The notes: generated by a model from the sequence alone, not told the origin. Counted from the stretch's first letter, positions 46,117 through 54,941 are shown. The stretch is DNA of 64,000 nucleotides from Fredinandcohnia aciditolerans (GCA_003640645.1 QGHH01000002.1:1-64000); one strand, 5' to 3'. Numbers and translations are program-made.

Positions 46117-47709
46117 ATGAAAAAACATAAGCGATTATTACTAATTGCTGTTACAGGTAGTGTATTCGTATTCATCATATTTATATTCAATCAAGTCTTG
46201 GAGGTCAATAAAAATCTTAAAAGTCCAACAAGTACCATCCTTTTAGATAACAATGGTGAAGAAATAGTAGAGCAGAACAATACATGGATACGTTCTGAGG
46301 ATGTACCGGAACTTATTACTACATATATGAAAAAAGAAAAGGATAACCTGGAGCAACTATTATATCCTACCCAAACGATAAAGAGACTACTAACAAGCGT
46401 AATCTTGATTACATATTCGAAAGATGAAACATTCGAAGTCTACATAAACAAGGTCTACCTCGACAATGGAATAATAGGTTTTGAAAATGCAGCAAATTAT
46501 TATTTCGATAAAAGGTTAAAGGATACATCCGTTTTGGAACAGATCTATCTCTTATACAAATCAAAAAATCTTGAATCACAGAATATCCAGGTTGATTTAG
46601 AAAACATGATAACGACTCTAGTCAACGATAACTATATCGAAAAAGACACCTATCAATCTGATATTCCAGGACTGTTAAAAGGTTTACACCATAAAAACAC
46701 ATTTGCTCAAACCTATGTGGATCTTGCATCCGATGAATTAAGCGACATATTGGGTCAGGAGGAAAGTGAGATTTTCCGAAACGGGTACATCATTACAACA
46801 AATCTTAACCGCGCTCTTCAGCTTCACCTATATGATTCTTTTATGGATCAGAAAACATTCCCCGAAAATGAAAACACATTTGTAGAAGGAGGGATTGTCG
46901 TCCTTGAAAGTGAAACAGGGGAAGTAGCGGGTCTTATGGGTGGTCGTGAATATCAGTTGTCTACTTACAATCATTCAACCGATACAACTCGCCAGCCTGC
47001 ATCAACCTTTAAACCACTCATTGCTTATGGACCCGCGATGGAGCTAGGTTGGAAACCTGAAGACACGCTCGAGGATAAGCCGCTATCGTTTAATGGATAT
47101 GAGCCAAAAAATCATGATCGTACATTTCACGGTGAAGTTTCACTCCACGAAAGTCTAGTTATGTCCTATAACGTTCCAACGGCGTGGTTACTGTACAAAA
47201 TAGGGTTAGAAAATGGCCTAGCATATATCAATAAATTTGATTTGTTTGAAATTGACCCGACTGACGAATATAAACTAGCCCTAGGATTTACAAGGGTAGG
47301 AACATCTCCACTAGCGATTGCACAAGCTTATACATCATTTGCTAATGAAGGTAAAATGGTGCACGCCCAAACCATACAACGTATTGAAACACAAAGTGGA
47401 AAAGTGAAATACAAAACAAAAGTCAAGAAAACGAAAATTTTCGAGAAAGCAACAGCTGATACAATGACCTCTTTGTTACAGGATGTCGTGCAGGAGGGTA
47501 CAGCTGATAATGCCCAAATTTCAGGCCAACAGATTGCTGGAAAAACAGGAACGACTTCTTTTGATGGCTGGTTTGTTGGATATAACGAAAAATATGTGGG
47601 AGCAGTCTGGATGGGTCCAGATGAAGTCGTGCCAGAAAATAGAATGTGGTTTGGATCGTCTCCATCCAGTTTGTTTAAACGTATTTTTCAAGATTTGGGA
47701 GAAAAATGA
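46117..47709 (+). CDS. Penicillin-binding transpeptidase with a vestigial glycosyltransferase domain
   Basis: A 530-residue membrane-anchored D,D-transpeptidase that should cross-link peptidoglycan. Transpeptidase motifs: SxxK in QPASTFKPL (~295), SxN in MSYN (~350), KTGTT (~475). The region before it retains the last part of a GT51 domain (DETFEVYINKVYLDNGIIGFENAANYYFDK, ~105-135). The catalytic front half (ED..F..H.G and GGSTITQQ) is missing, so no glycan polymerisation is expected. ATG 46117 has GGGGGG 6 nt upstream. It lies 40 nt before the Wzy-like gene, so the two are probably co-transcribed. Confidence 0.85.
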   Translation: MKKHKRLLLIAVTGSVFVFIIFIFNQVLEVNKNLKSPTSTILLDNNGEEIVEQNNTWIRSEDVPELITTYMKKEKDNLEQLLYPTQTIKRLLTSVILITYSKDETFEVYINKVYLDNGIIGFENAANYYFDKRLKDTSVLEQIYLLYKSKNLESQNIQVDLENMITTLVNDNYIEKDTYQSDIPGLLKGLHHKNTFAQTYVDLASDELSDILGQEESEIFRNGYIITTNLNRALQLHLYDSFMDQKTFPENENTFVEGGIVVLESETGEVAGLMGGREYQLSTYNHSTDTTRQPASTFKPLIAYGPAMELGWKPEDTLEDKPLSFNGYEPKNHDRTFHGEVSLHESLVMSYNVPTAWLLYKIGLENGLAYINKFDLFEIDPTDEYKLALGFTRVGTSPLAIAQAYTSFANEGKMVHAQTIQRIETQSGKVKYKTKVKKTKIFEKATADTMTSLLQDVVQEGTADNAQISGQQIAGKTGTTSFDGWFVGYNEKYVGAVWMGPDEVVPENRMWFGSSPSSLFKRIFQDLGEK

Positions 47710-47748
47710 AACTGAACTTCTATGTAAGTTGTAACGGAGGATTTATTT

Positions 47749-49956
47749 ATGAGATGGTTTACCTTTGTCATATTGGCATTATTATTCATTCTTACTCCCT
47801 ATCAAAAGGGCTTATATTTTGCCAAAGACTTTTATCCAATCAGTATATTCGTGTTAACTCTATTTCTTGTGCTTTTCCTTAGATGGATTCTTTATAAGGA
47901 AGTAGCACAATTAAATTACGTAATCATAATTCTATTATTACCTTTATGTTACTTACTCCCTCTATTTTTTGCAGAGAGTCCAAGAGGTGCTTGGGATTCC
48001 ATGATCAGATGGACAACCTATACAGCCTTTTTCCTTGGTCTCTATTGGGCAACATTGAGGCATGAAATCAAAAAGTGGATGCCAATCATCTTTAGTTTCA
48101 CGGGATTGTGGATTTCATTCCATATGCTTTTTATAGACGCTGGGTGGATGTCTTTCAAGAATAGTTATATAGCGGGTCGTTCTTCGGGAGTTTTTCAATA
48201 TCCAAATACATTTTCAATGGTATTGGGGGTCTTTTTCCTCTTTTCACTTGTAATGCTGACAAAGCGGAAACTTCCTTACAAATACATGATCTTCTATTCC
48301 CTACCATTGGTTCCGCACCTTTTGAACGTTCTTTTGTCAGAATCAAGAGGGATGCTACTAGTTCTTCCATTTGTTCTATTTTTAGGTTTATGGTTACTTT
48401 CAGTGAAACAACAAGTAATTTATTTAGCTATTTCAATCGTTTCTTCACTTTCAGCAATTTTAGCATACAGAATCATGACAGGTAAAGAGTCAGTCCCCCT
48501 TAGTGTTTGGACGATTCTACTACTATCACCAGCAATCATTTTCTTTGTGATATATCTACTAGATAAGGCTTTAGAAAGGAAAGAAGTAAAACCAGTCTTT
48601 CGCTTTATCGTTCCAGCACTCATTCTACTCATCGGGATTGCTGGGGTACTGGATATAAAAAATGATGGTCTTCTTTATCAGGCTTTGCCAGGAGAACTTC
48701 AGGATAGAGTGGACAATATTAACTTAACTACAGCTTCTGCCGCAGAAAGATTAAACTTTTTAGAGGATGCGGTGATGATGAGTAAAAGTTCTCCCGTTAT
48801 CGGGTTAGGTGGAGAGGCTTGGGGTACCGTTTATAGGCAATACCAACAAACCCCTTATACGTCGAATAAGGCACATAACGGGTTTGCAGAATGGCTAATA
48901 GACACGGGCTGGCTCGGTTTACTACTTTTTATTGCTGTTTTTGGTTATTTTCTAGTAAATATATTCCGGTCCATATTGAAAGAAAAAGATAATCCAATCT
49001 ATATCGCTGTTTTGCTTTCTATTTTTACTATTTTTGTTCATAGTTTTATAGATTTTAACTTTTCCTACGGGACAGTTTGGTTTCTTGTCTTTTGGTTACT
49101 CGTAATGGCAACTTCCACACACGTAACGGAGGTAATAAAGGTACCAAAAAGACTTCCTATAATAAGTGTCTCTCTGTTTACCATTGTAGTAGCGGTATGC
49201 TTAGTATTCACGTTCCAATTTATGAAGGCTTCACAAGACTTTGAGCAGTCGAAACTGACAAAGACTCTCGATGCAAAACAAGTGCTGTTGGAGAACGCGG
49301 TACGTAAGCATCCACAAAATACGAAATATCTATTCGATCTTAGTGATGTCTATATTCAATCACTTAAGTTGAAGGGACCGGAAGTAGAGATAGTGGAAAA
49401 GCTGAAGGCCCTTCTTGAGAAGATGGTAGTCTTAGAACCAAATAATTCAAGTGTGCTAGTCAAAGCTGCAACTTCATATAACAGGCTTGGGGACTTTGAT
49501 AAAGCGATTGCCTATTATGATGCAGCATTAGCAGTTGATCGATATAATACGAAGCTAATTGAATTAAGCATGTCAGCGAAGATAAATCAGGCAATCAAGA
49601 CGAATAATCCAAGCTTAGTAGAATCTGCACTGCATGATTATGAAATGATGAAACACGAGCATCAGCTAATCGTTGAAAGTTCCATGCCAGCAGCCTTTAA
49701 TAGTCGCAAGTTTGGTTTAACTCCTGCAGTGCATTATCAAGCGAGCCTAGCACACTTCAAGAATAAAAATTATAAGGAAATAATAGATATCTATAATGAA
49801 GTCGAAGAAAAATCTCTTCATCTAGCCGCAATAACTGCCCTAGCCTATTATCGAACCGGTGAAGTTAATAAGGCTAAAGAACTAGAGAGAACCCAAGATT
49901 CAGCAAAAATCGATAAAGAAATCCAACTTTTGATTCATAAATTTACAGGAAATTGA
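47749..49956 (+). CDS. O-antigen ligase/polymerase (Wzy)-like membrane protein with TPR domain
   Basis: A 735-residue protein with about 12 membrane helices and a periplasm-facing Wzy_C-type loop containing SKSSPVIGLGGEAWG and AHNGFAEWLIDTGWLGLLLF (~375-405). A C-terminal domain (~500-735) holds TPR-like repeats such as VLVKAATSYNRLGDFDKAI. Family members polymerise or ligate surface glycans. The Gram-positive relatives with C-terminal TPRs have no settled role. ATG 47749 is preceded by GGAGG. Pairing with a transpeptidase suggests attachment of a polymer to the wall; that is inference. Confidence 0.85.
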   Translation: MRWFTFVILALLFILTPYQKGLYFAKDFYPISIFVLTLFLVLFLRWILYKEVAQLNYVIIILLLPLCYLLPLFFAESPRGAWDSMIRWTTYTAFFLGLYWATLRHEIKKWMPIIFSFTGLWISFHMLFIDAGWMSFKNSYIAGRSSGVFQYPNTFSMVLGVFFLFSLVMLTKRKLPYKYMIFYSLPLVPHLLNVLLSESRGMLLVLPFVLFLGLWLLSVKQQVIYLAISIVSSLSAILAYRIMTGKESVPLSVWTILLLSPAIIFFVIYLLDKALERKEVKPVFRFIVPALILLIGIAGVLDIKNDGLLYQALPGELQDRVDNINLTTASAAERLNFLEDAVMMSKSSPVIGLGGEAWGTVYRQYQQTPYTSNKAHNGFAEWLIDTGWLGLLLFIAVFGYFLVNIFRSILKEKDNPIYIAVLLSIFTIFVHSFIDFNFSYGTVWFLVFWLLVMATSTHVTEVIKVPKRLPIISVSLFTIVVAVCLVFTFQFMKASQDFEQSKLTKTLDAKQVLLENAVRKHPQNTKYLFDLSDVYIQSLKLKGPEVEIVEKLKALLEKMVVLEPNNSSVLVKAATSYNRLGDFDKAIAYYDAALAVDRYNTKLIELSMSAKINQAIKTNNPSLVESALHDYEMMKHEHQLIVESSMPAAFNSRKFGLTPAVHYQASLAHFKNKNYKEIIDIYNEVEEKSLHLAAITALAYYRTGEVNKAKELERTQDSAKIDKEIQLLIHKFTGN

Positions 49957-50094
49957 TGTAAAATATGGACAAATAGTAAAAAAGTAGTATATATTAGTAA
50001 ATGTTGGGATAATTGGTATTTCCAAATAGTTTAATAGAAGGAGGTGTGGAAAGTCTCGTACTATAACATGTATTGTTTATAGGGGGAAATGGAA

Positions 50095-51264
50095 ATGAAG
50101 AAAAAGCTATCATTTATTAGTGGTTTAACAGCATTTAGTTTAATAGTTGCACCTTTTGCAACTTGTACATTTGCAGCTGAACATGAAGATAATTCAACAG
50201 TTGTAAATAATGTATACGAAGTACCAGCTGATGTGTACGGCGTGAGAGACGTTGTATATGGTGGCGATGTAACAGATGAAGTATACTATGGTGATGTAAC
50301 TGACAACGTATACGGCGAAGATGTAACAGATAATGTGTACGGGGAAGACGTTACTGACAACGTATATGGAGATGGAGTAACAGAAGATGTATACGAAGAA
50401 GTTACAGACGATGTGTATGGCGAAGATGTAACAGATAACGTATATGGAGAAGTAACAGATGATGTTTATGGCGACAATGTTACTGACGATGTATACGGTG
50501 AAGAAGTAACAACAGACGTTTATAATGCAGAAGCTGTCTTACAGACAAATGACAAAGGTGAGCTTGTACTTGATTATTCCGCACACTCTGCTGTTAACGT
50601 AACTGTAACAAAAGAAAGCATTGAGCAATTCTTACAAGACAGTCCTAACACAAAATCAATTACACTTAACATTGGTGGAGCAGTAGAGGTTCAAGTACCT
50701 GTTGCACTTGCTAAGCAAGGTTTTGAATTAAATGCAGAACCTAGAAATGTAAAAGGTGCTGTGTCAGTTGTTTATGATTTTACGTTAGTGAATCTAGAAA
50801 CTGGGAAAAATATTGATTTCAAAAATAATCCTATTACCTTAACGTTCCCTATTACTGGAAAAGTGAATAACTGGAATGACGTAAGTGTTTACTTTGTTAA
50901 AGAAGGTAAATTAGTAGAAGAAGCTTATAATGTAACGATTAATAAAGCGACTAAAGAAGTTACTGCTCAAGTTGTTCACTTCAGTGAATATGGAGTATTT
51001 GAAGTTGCTTCTGCTCCAGCTGATACAGACGAGTCTTCAGATGACAAATCTACAGCTGGAACAAAAGACAATACATCTACTACAACTAACGATTCAAATA
51101 AAGGGTCAGTAGATAATACTTCTGATAGTAACACAAACAAAACGACTGAAGGTCACAAGCTTCCAGTAACTGCAACTAATAGCTATAACCTATTAGCATT
51201 TGGTTTACTGATTGTTGCAATTGGTGGAGTTCTACTTTTCGTAAGAAACCGTAGAATGGCTTAA
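50095..51264 (+). CDS. LPVTA-anchored protein with VTDNVYG repeats
   Basis: A 389-residue wall protein. After the signal peptide (1-28) comes a segment (~38-145) with 13 VY dipeptides in units of the form VTD(N/D)VYG(E/D)D, rich in Asp, Val, Tyr and Gly. A beta-rich domain (~160-300, ending VVHFSEYGVFEV) follows, then a Ser/Thr/Asp linker and the sorting signal LPVTATNSYN at 356 with helix and RNRRMA tail. ATG 50095 has AGGGGG 8 nt upstream; ATG 50089 is too close. No homologue of the repeat is recognised. It lies directly upstream of the sortase gene. Confidence 0.85.
   Translation: MKKKLSFISGLTAFSLIVAPFATCTFAAEHEDNSTVVNNVYEVPADVYGVRDVVYGGDVTDEVYYGDVTDNVYGEDVTDNVYGEDVTDNVYGDGVTEDVYEEVTDDVYGEDVTDNVYGEVTDDVYGDNVTDDVYGEEVTTDVYNAEAVLQTNDKGELVLDYSAHSAVNVTVTKESIEQFLQDSPNTKSITLNIGGAVEVQVPVALAKQGFELNAEPRNVKGAVSVVYDFTLVNLETGKNIDFKNNPITLTFPITGKVNNWNDVSVYFVKEGKLVEEAYNVTINKATKEVTAQVVHFSEYGVFEVASAPADTDESSDDKSTAGTKDNTSTTTNDSNKGSVDNTSDSNTNKTTEGHKLPVTATNSYNLLAFGLLIVAIGGVLLFVRNRRMA
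50240..50520 (+). repeat. Short tandem coding repeats (VTDNVYGED)
   Basis: About nine imperfect 21-30-bp units encoding VTDxVYG(E/D)x with variable synonymous codons, which suggests selection on the peptide. Confidence 0.8.
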
Positions 51265-51291
51265 TGACATATCTATAATAGAAAGAACAAG

Positions 51292-51325
51292 GGGATCTAC
51301 TTGGTATTCAAGTGGATCCTTTTTC
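51292..51325 (+). terminator. Terminator between the VTDNVYG gene and the sortase gene
   Basis: Stem GGATCtACTTG / CAAGTgGATCC followed by TTTTT; read-through may supply some sortase transcription. Confidence 0.8.
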
Positions 51326-51353
51326 CTAAATAAAAGGTACATGGAGGAGTGGG

Positions 51354-51917
51354 ATGGGAAAATACCTCATTTACCTCATATTAGCGATTGGCATCGGTGT
51401 AATTGGATATGCATCATGGGAAATCATGCACTCCAAGGCAGAAGCGAATGAATCATATGAGGAGGCAATAAAGGTCGTAGAGGAACCTGTAATAGAAAAA
51501 AAGAGAGAGAGGTTTGTTCCTAAACAGGGGGAAGTTGTTGGTCTCTTAACCATACCAAAAATAGATGCAGATTTAGCGATCATAGAAGGCACAGACCCAG
51601 ATGAATTAGGGAAAGGGGTAGGGCATTACAAAGGGGCCTATTACCCTGATGAAAATGGACAAATTGTATTATCAGGCCATCGTGACACAGTATTTAAGCA
51701 TATTGGAGAACTAGAAATTGGGGATGAAATGAAAGTTGAGGTCCCATATGGTGATTATTCCTATAAAATCAAGCATACCGATATTGTCGATGCAAATGAT
51801 ACGACAATCATTACACTTCAAAATGATGAGGAAGAACTAATCGTGACGACTTGTTATCCATTTGGCTATATTGGTGATGCGCCTTATCGATATATCATCT
51901 ACGCACAAAGAATGTAA
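51354..51917 (+). CDS. Class D-like sortase
   Basis: A 187-residue membrane-anchored transpeptidase: N-terminal helix (4-20), sortase beta-barrel with catalytic His in SGHRDTVF (~109), Cys in VTTCYPFGYIG (~167) and Arg in APYRYIIYA (~179). The short length and N-terminal anchor fit class D. Bacillus class D enzymes such as B. anthracis SrtC prefer LPNTA-type signals, which matches the LPxTA signals in this window. ATG 51354 follows GGAGGAG. Likely attaches the four LPxTA proteins to peptidoglycan. Confidence 0.9.
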   Translation: MGKYLIYLILAIGIGVIGYASWEIMHSKAEANESYEEAIKVVEEPVIEKKRERFVPKQGEVVGLLTIPKIDADLAIIEGTDPDELGKGVGHYKGAYYPDENGQIVLSGHRDTVFKHIGELEIGDEMKVEVPYGDYSYKIKHTDIVDANDTTIITLQNDEEELIVTTCYPFGYIGDAPYRYIIYAQRM

Positions 51918-51942
51918 TTTCATCATGAATATCGGAATTTAA

Positions 51943-51975
51943 AATAAAGCCCCTCAAAAAGAGAGGGGTCATTTC
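51943..51975. terminator. Bidirectional terminator after the sortase gene
   Basis: Stem CCCCTC / GAGGGG with A/T-rich flanks, shared with the minus-strand zinc-ribbon gene. Confidence 0.65.
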
Positions 51976-52141
51976 ATTCAAACTTCTGAAAATATCCACA
52001 TCCACTGCACGCTCTTCCTATCTGCTGCTTCGTAGTAGGGTTTATGTAGTAGACTTCATCATGTCCGCAAACGGAACATTCCATATCATGTAAAACTTCA
52101 CGGGGACCAAAGATTACATCGAGAATCAATTCGAAAGCCAA
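51974..52141 (-). CDS. Small zinc-ribbon protein
   Basis: A 55-residue frame starting at TTG 52141 (MAFELILDVIFGPREVLHDM) with two CxxC pairs, CSVCGHDE (22-25) and CSGCGYFQKFE (45-48), spaced as in a zinc ribbon. GAAGGG lies about 12 nt upstream, so the start is uncertain. The pattern of two knuckles with a short hydrophobic N-terminus supports a real gene. Function unknown. Confidence 0.6.
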   Translation of the reverse strand: MAFELILDVIFGPREVLHDMECSVCGHDEVYYINPTTKQQIGRACSGCGYFQKFE

Positions 52142-52498
52142 ATCTATCAAATCCCTTCATTCTAAGTTCTATAAAAATATATCATAGGAAGTTCCTAAAC
52201 GCATAAGTACGCTATCATACATATTTATAATTCGTATCCTGGGCGATATATGAGAATGTGGTACCAGAAACATTAGAAAATTTCCCCTCGTCCCCAATAA
52301 ATATTACTTTTTTTCAAATTTCAACAAATTCCCGGGAAATATCTACAAATTATGAGTAGATATCGACAAATAAACTAGTATGAAATGTAGAGAATTGAGG
52401 TTACAACGGTCGCCAAGAACAAGAATTTTAGGTTGCATTATCACTCTGACGTTTGCAGACAGGGGAACAGGTCATTTTTCAGTATCCTAAGTATTTAT
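52142..52498. other. AT-rich intergenic stretch
   Basis: No gene seen. Contains an 8-bp inverted repeat ATATCTAC / GTAGATAT (52339-52363) and, near 52460, a decayed fragment GGGGAACAGGT of the dispersed repeat. Confidence 0.4.
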
Positions 52499-53497
52499 AT
52501 CACAATCTTCCCTAGGCTTTTTAAGGCGTTCCTCAAACAATCTTTTTTTCTCTTCGAAGCTAGGAGTATGTACAGGTTCTTTGCTCTGATCACGAGTATG
52601 AAACCAGTCAGGAAGGAGTTCTTGTCTTGTCGGTCTTTTTCGTGATTGGTGATTCGCTTGATTTTTATAAGCTAGACGTGCAGCTTGTACATCATCCAGA
52701 GTTTGATAGCCTTTATCTACCCAGTCCCTTAAGACCGCTTCTACATAATTCCAGCGCTTAGATGAATTTTCTAGAGCTAGTTTCATAGCTTCAATCACGA
52801 GTTCGTCTGATAAGTCATTACACCATGCCTTAATTTTATCTGCTAGAAAGTTTCCGATTGTGCCAAATCCATTTTGCTCGAAGAATCGGAACGGGTCTTC
52901 TTTTTCTTTATTTTGCTGTACATCTTTTGAAGAAGAAGAAGTCTCTGATGTAATCTTTGTAGTAATCTCTGTAGTAATCTTTGGTATTGGTGTGTTCAGA
53001 TTGAACTCCTCTACATGCCAAGCTGAACCGCTCGACTGCTCAACTTGAACAGATGGACAGTCCAGATTGAGCACATCGTCTGCTCCATCTGAACCTACCA
53101 CTTGTTCAGGTTGTTCTGCTGAGACAGGTTCTTCCTCCATGAAAATAAGGTCATCGGAAATACCGTCATCCTTTAACTCTTCCAGATTCTCATAATTTAT
53201 CGTGTACCATTTCGTTTTGTCTAGTTTCAATCGATTGAAGTTTTGTGAGGTTAGGTAGCCTTTGTTTTCTAGTTTAATAATTGTTCTTCGAATTGTGCTT
53301 TTTGAGAGGAAAGGGATTTGTTCGGCCAATTGATCATAGGTGAGATATACCCATTTTCGGTCAACTTTGATATGTTTGCTACGTTGGAGCCAGTAGTGGA
53401 TTTGTTGAAGGATAATACTTTCATTTATACCGAGCAATACGGCAAGAGTTGGTACGACAATTAGTGGTCTTTCATTCAGTAGTATATTTCCAGTCAT
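52487..53497 (-). CDS. DnaD-like replication protein
   Basis: About 336 residues: an N-terminal winged helix (NERPLIVVPTLAVLLG, SKSTIRRTIIKLENKGYL), an acidic low-complexity linker (~120-200) and a C-terminal DnaD-type domain (DPFRFFEQNGFGTIGNF to WNYVEAVLRDWVDKGYQ, ~205-275) with a basic tail. Such proteins help load helicase at origins; many are encoded by phages. ATG 53497 sits 12 nt after AAAAAGG, while ATG 53509 abuts that site. No other phage genes are nearby, so it may be a domesticated copy. Confidence 0.85.
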   Translation of the reverse strand: MTGNILLNERPLIVVPTLAVLLGINESIILQQIHYWLQRSKHIKVDRKWVYLTYDQLAEQIPFLSKSTIRRTIIKLENKGYLTSQNFNRLKLDKTKWYTINYENLEELKDDGISDDLIFMEEEPVSAEQPEQVVGSDGADDVLNLDCPSVQVEQSSGSAWHVEEFNLNTPIPKITTEITTKITSETSSSSKDVQQNKEKEDPFRFFEQNGFGTIGNFLADKIKAWCNDLSDELVIEAMKLALENSSKRWNYVEAVLRDWVDKGYQTLDDVQAARLAYKNQANHQSRKRPTRQELLPDWFHTRDQSKEPVHTPSFEEKKRLFEERLKKPREDCDINT

Positions 53498-53589
53498 GTT
53501 TGTTTTCATCCTTTTTGTTTTTATTTGAGGGAGTGGGACAGTGGTTTTGCATCCTGTGATTTTGTGGTCAGTTTGCTCTGTTTATACAG

Positions 53590-53617
53590 TGGGACGGAGG
53601 GACAGTCCCGTGTCCCA
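53590..53617 (+). repeat. Dispersed palindrome, diverged core
   Basis: TGGGACGGAGGGACAGTCCC followed by GTGTCCCA; the core is GGGACAGTCCC. Confidence 0.75.
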
Positions 53618-53664
53618 AGTAGATGAAGAAGGTCATTCATGGGACCAGTCCACTTAACCAAAAG

Positions 53665-54165
53665 TTACATTCCTAACATTGGATGCGCTCGCATCTTTCC
53701 TTGTGTTGAATATTGCAAGACGCACATTGCGGTACGAGTGTATTGCTTTTCTAATAGATAATAAGATTCGTTCATAGGCAGTTCTTGTTGGTTTTTGAAA
53801 TGAATGATTGTTTGGATTGTGTTGCTTTGGTGAGATGGTACGATTGATTTTATATGGTGGTAGAAGATCCAATTGCACTCAAACGCGGTAGGAGAGTGAG
53901 TGGGAAACGCGAAGATGTTTCTTCGAGGGTTGATTGGAATGGGTACCTTTTGAATCGCTCCAGTCAGATGGGTGACGGCTTTGCGCCTGCCTTCGTATGT
54001 AGAGCCGCCCTCGAGGCAAGCTGCTTTAATGATTTGGAGTGGAGTTTGTCTGATGTAGAGGGTTTGATTCTCCTCTTTGACAATCGCTGAGTACTCGATT
54101 TCCTTTGCGGGACGGATTGCCATTGTGTGGGGGTTCACTTCGTAAGTGAGTTGAATACTTTTCAT
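53665..54165 (-). CDS. comK: Competence transcription factor ComK homologue
   Basis: A 166-residue protein aligning with B. subtilis ComK: YEVNPHTMAIRP, TLYIRQTPLQIIKAACLEGG, STYEGRRKAVTHLTG, NIFAFPTHSPTAFECNWI and LPMNESYYLLEKQYTRTAM. ComK activates DNA-uptake genes by binding AAAA-N5-TTTT boxes. This copy is about 25 residues shorter at the C-terminus than B. subtilis ComK (192), the region involved in multimerisation and MecA control, so regulation may differ. ATG 54165 follows AAAGGAG. No clear K-box was found upstream. Confidence 0.88.
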   Translation of the reverse strand: MKSIQLTYEVNPHTMAIRPAKEIEYSAIVKEENQTLYIRQTPLQIIKAACLEGGSTYEGRRKAVTHLTGAIQKVPIPINPRRNIFAFPTHSPTAFECNWIFYHHIKSIVPSHQSNTIQTIIHFKNQQELPMNESYYLLEKQYTRTAMCVLQYSTQGKMRAHPMLGM

Positions 54166-54280
54166 GTGGTTTTCTCCTTTTTTTGTGGTGGTGCGGGGGA
54201 TTTTAATCAAGAGAAACGTTATTGGTCGGTTGAGAGGTGAATCAACAATATTGGAGAAGAATTAATAAGATTTCCATTAA

Positions 54281-54634
54281 TTATTTCATCTTTGGATCAG
54301 AAATAATGAACTTCGCCATTGTTCTGTTCATGGTGACGATATCTTCGTGGTATTGCTTTGGGATATCTTGATAGATCTCATCTAATTTAAGCATCAACTC
54401 AGGGTGTTTGATTTGGCTCGTGAACTCAAAATCCCCAAATAGTTCTCCAGGATGAATATCAAGTTCAACTGCAATTCTCAATAACAGATCTACTGAAGGT
54501 GTTCCAATCCCACGCTCAATTTCACTTAAGTATTTATTGGATATTTCTAGGGTTTTTGCTAGTTCTACTTGGCTTAGTTTTTTCTTTCTACGAGACCTTT
54601 TAATACTTTGACCAATAACTGCAACATCTATCAT
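54281..54634 (-). CDS. XRE-family transcriptional regulator
   Basis: A 117-residue DNA-binding protein with an N-terminal Cro/C1 helix-turn-helix (SRRKKKLSQVELAKTLEISNK, YLSEIERGIGTPSVDLLLRIA; ~13-62) and a short helical tail. ATG 54634 has GAGGTG 6 nt upstream. It lies upstream of comK on the same strand (116 bp gap) and could influence it. A palindrome and direct repeats 75-155 bp upstream are candidate autoregulatory operators. Confidence 0.88.
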   Translation of the reverse strand: MIDVAVIGQSIKRSRRKKKLSQVELAKTLEISNKYLSEIERGIGTPSVDLLLRIAVELDIHPGELFGDFEFTSQIKHPELMLKLDEIYQDIPKQYHEDIVTMNRTMAKFIISDPKMK

Positions 54635-54708
54635 AAAGATCACCTCTAGGACTAGTAAATCCTAGAAAAAACAAAATGAAAACACGCTGTTAGTTGGAGT
54701 GTATCAGA

Positions 54709-54731
54709 AATCAAACTATCAGTTTGATTTT
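54709..54731. promoter_or_regulatory. Palindrome upstream of the XRE gene
   Basis: AAATCAAAC-TATCA-GTTTGATTT: perfect 9-bp arms with a 5-bp centre, a likely operator for a dimeric regulator. Confidence 0.5.
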
Positions 54732-54762
54732 TAGAAAATTTCTTTTTTAGGTCACAGTGACG

Positions 54763-54790
54763 CCCTGAAACTCCCTGAAACTCCCTGAAA
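54763..54790. repeat. Three 10-bp direct repeats
   Basis: CCCTGAAACT, CCCTGAAACT, CCCTGAAATT in exact 10-bp phase, flanked by GTCACAGTGAC and TGTCACAG. Confidence 0.7.
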
Positions 54791-54859
54791 TTTGTCACAG
54801 TTATAGACCCGAATAATAGGTTAAGGAATGATTTTAATAAATAGAGTATCGTTAAACAC

Positions 54860-54908
54860 ACAAAAAAGAAAGACCGTACATTTACATATATAGTGAATGT
54901 ACGGTCCT
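54860..54908 (-). terminator. Terminator of the oligosaccharide operon
   Basis: Minus strand stem GACCGTACATT / AATGTACGGTC followed by TTTCTTTTTT. Confidence 0.9.
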
Positions 54909-54941
54909 CTATTAATATTTCAATGTCTAGTAGTTTCTAGT

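Noticed and set aside
52487-54634. Prophage remnant around the DnaD-like and XRE genes
   Set aside because: Neighbours are comK and a zinc-ribbon gene; no integrase, capsid or lysis gene or attachment repeat was seen.
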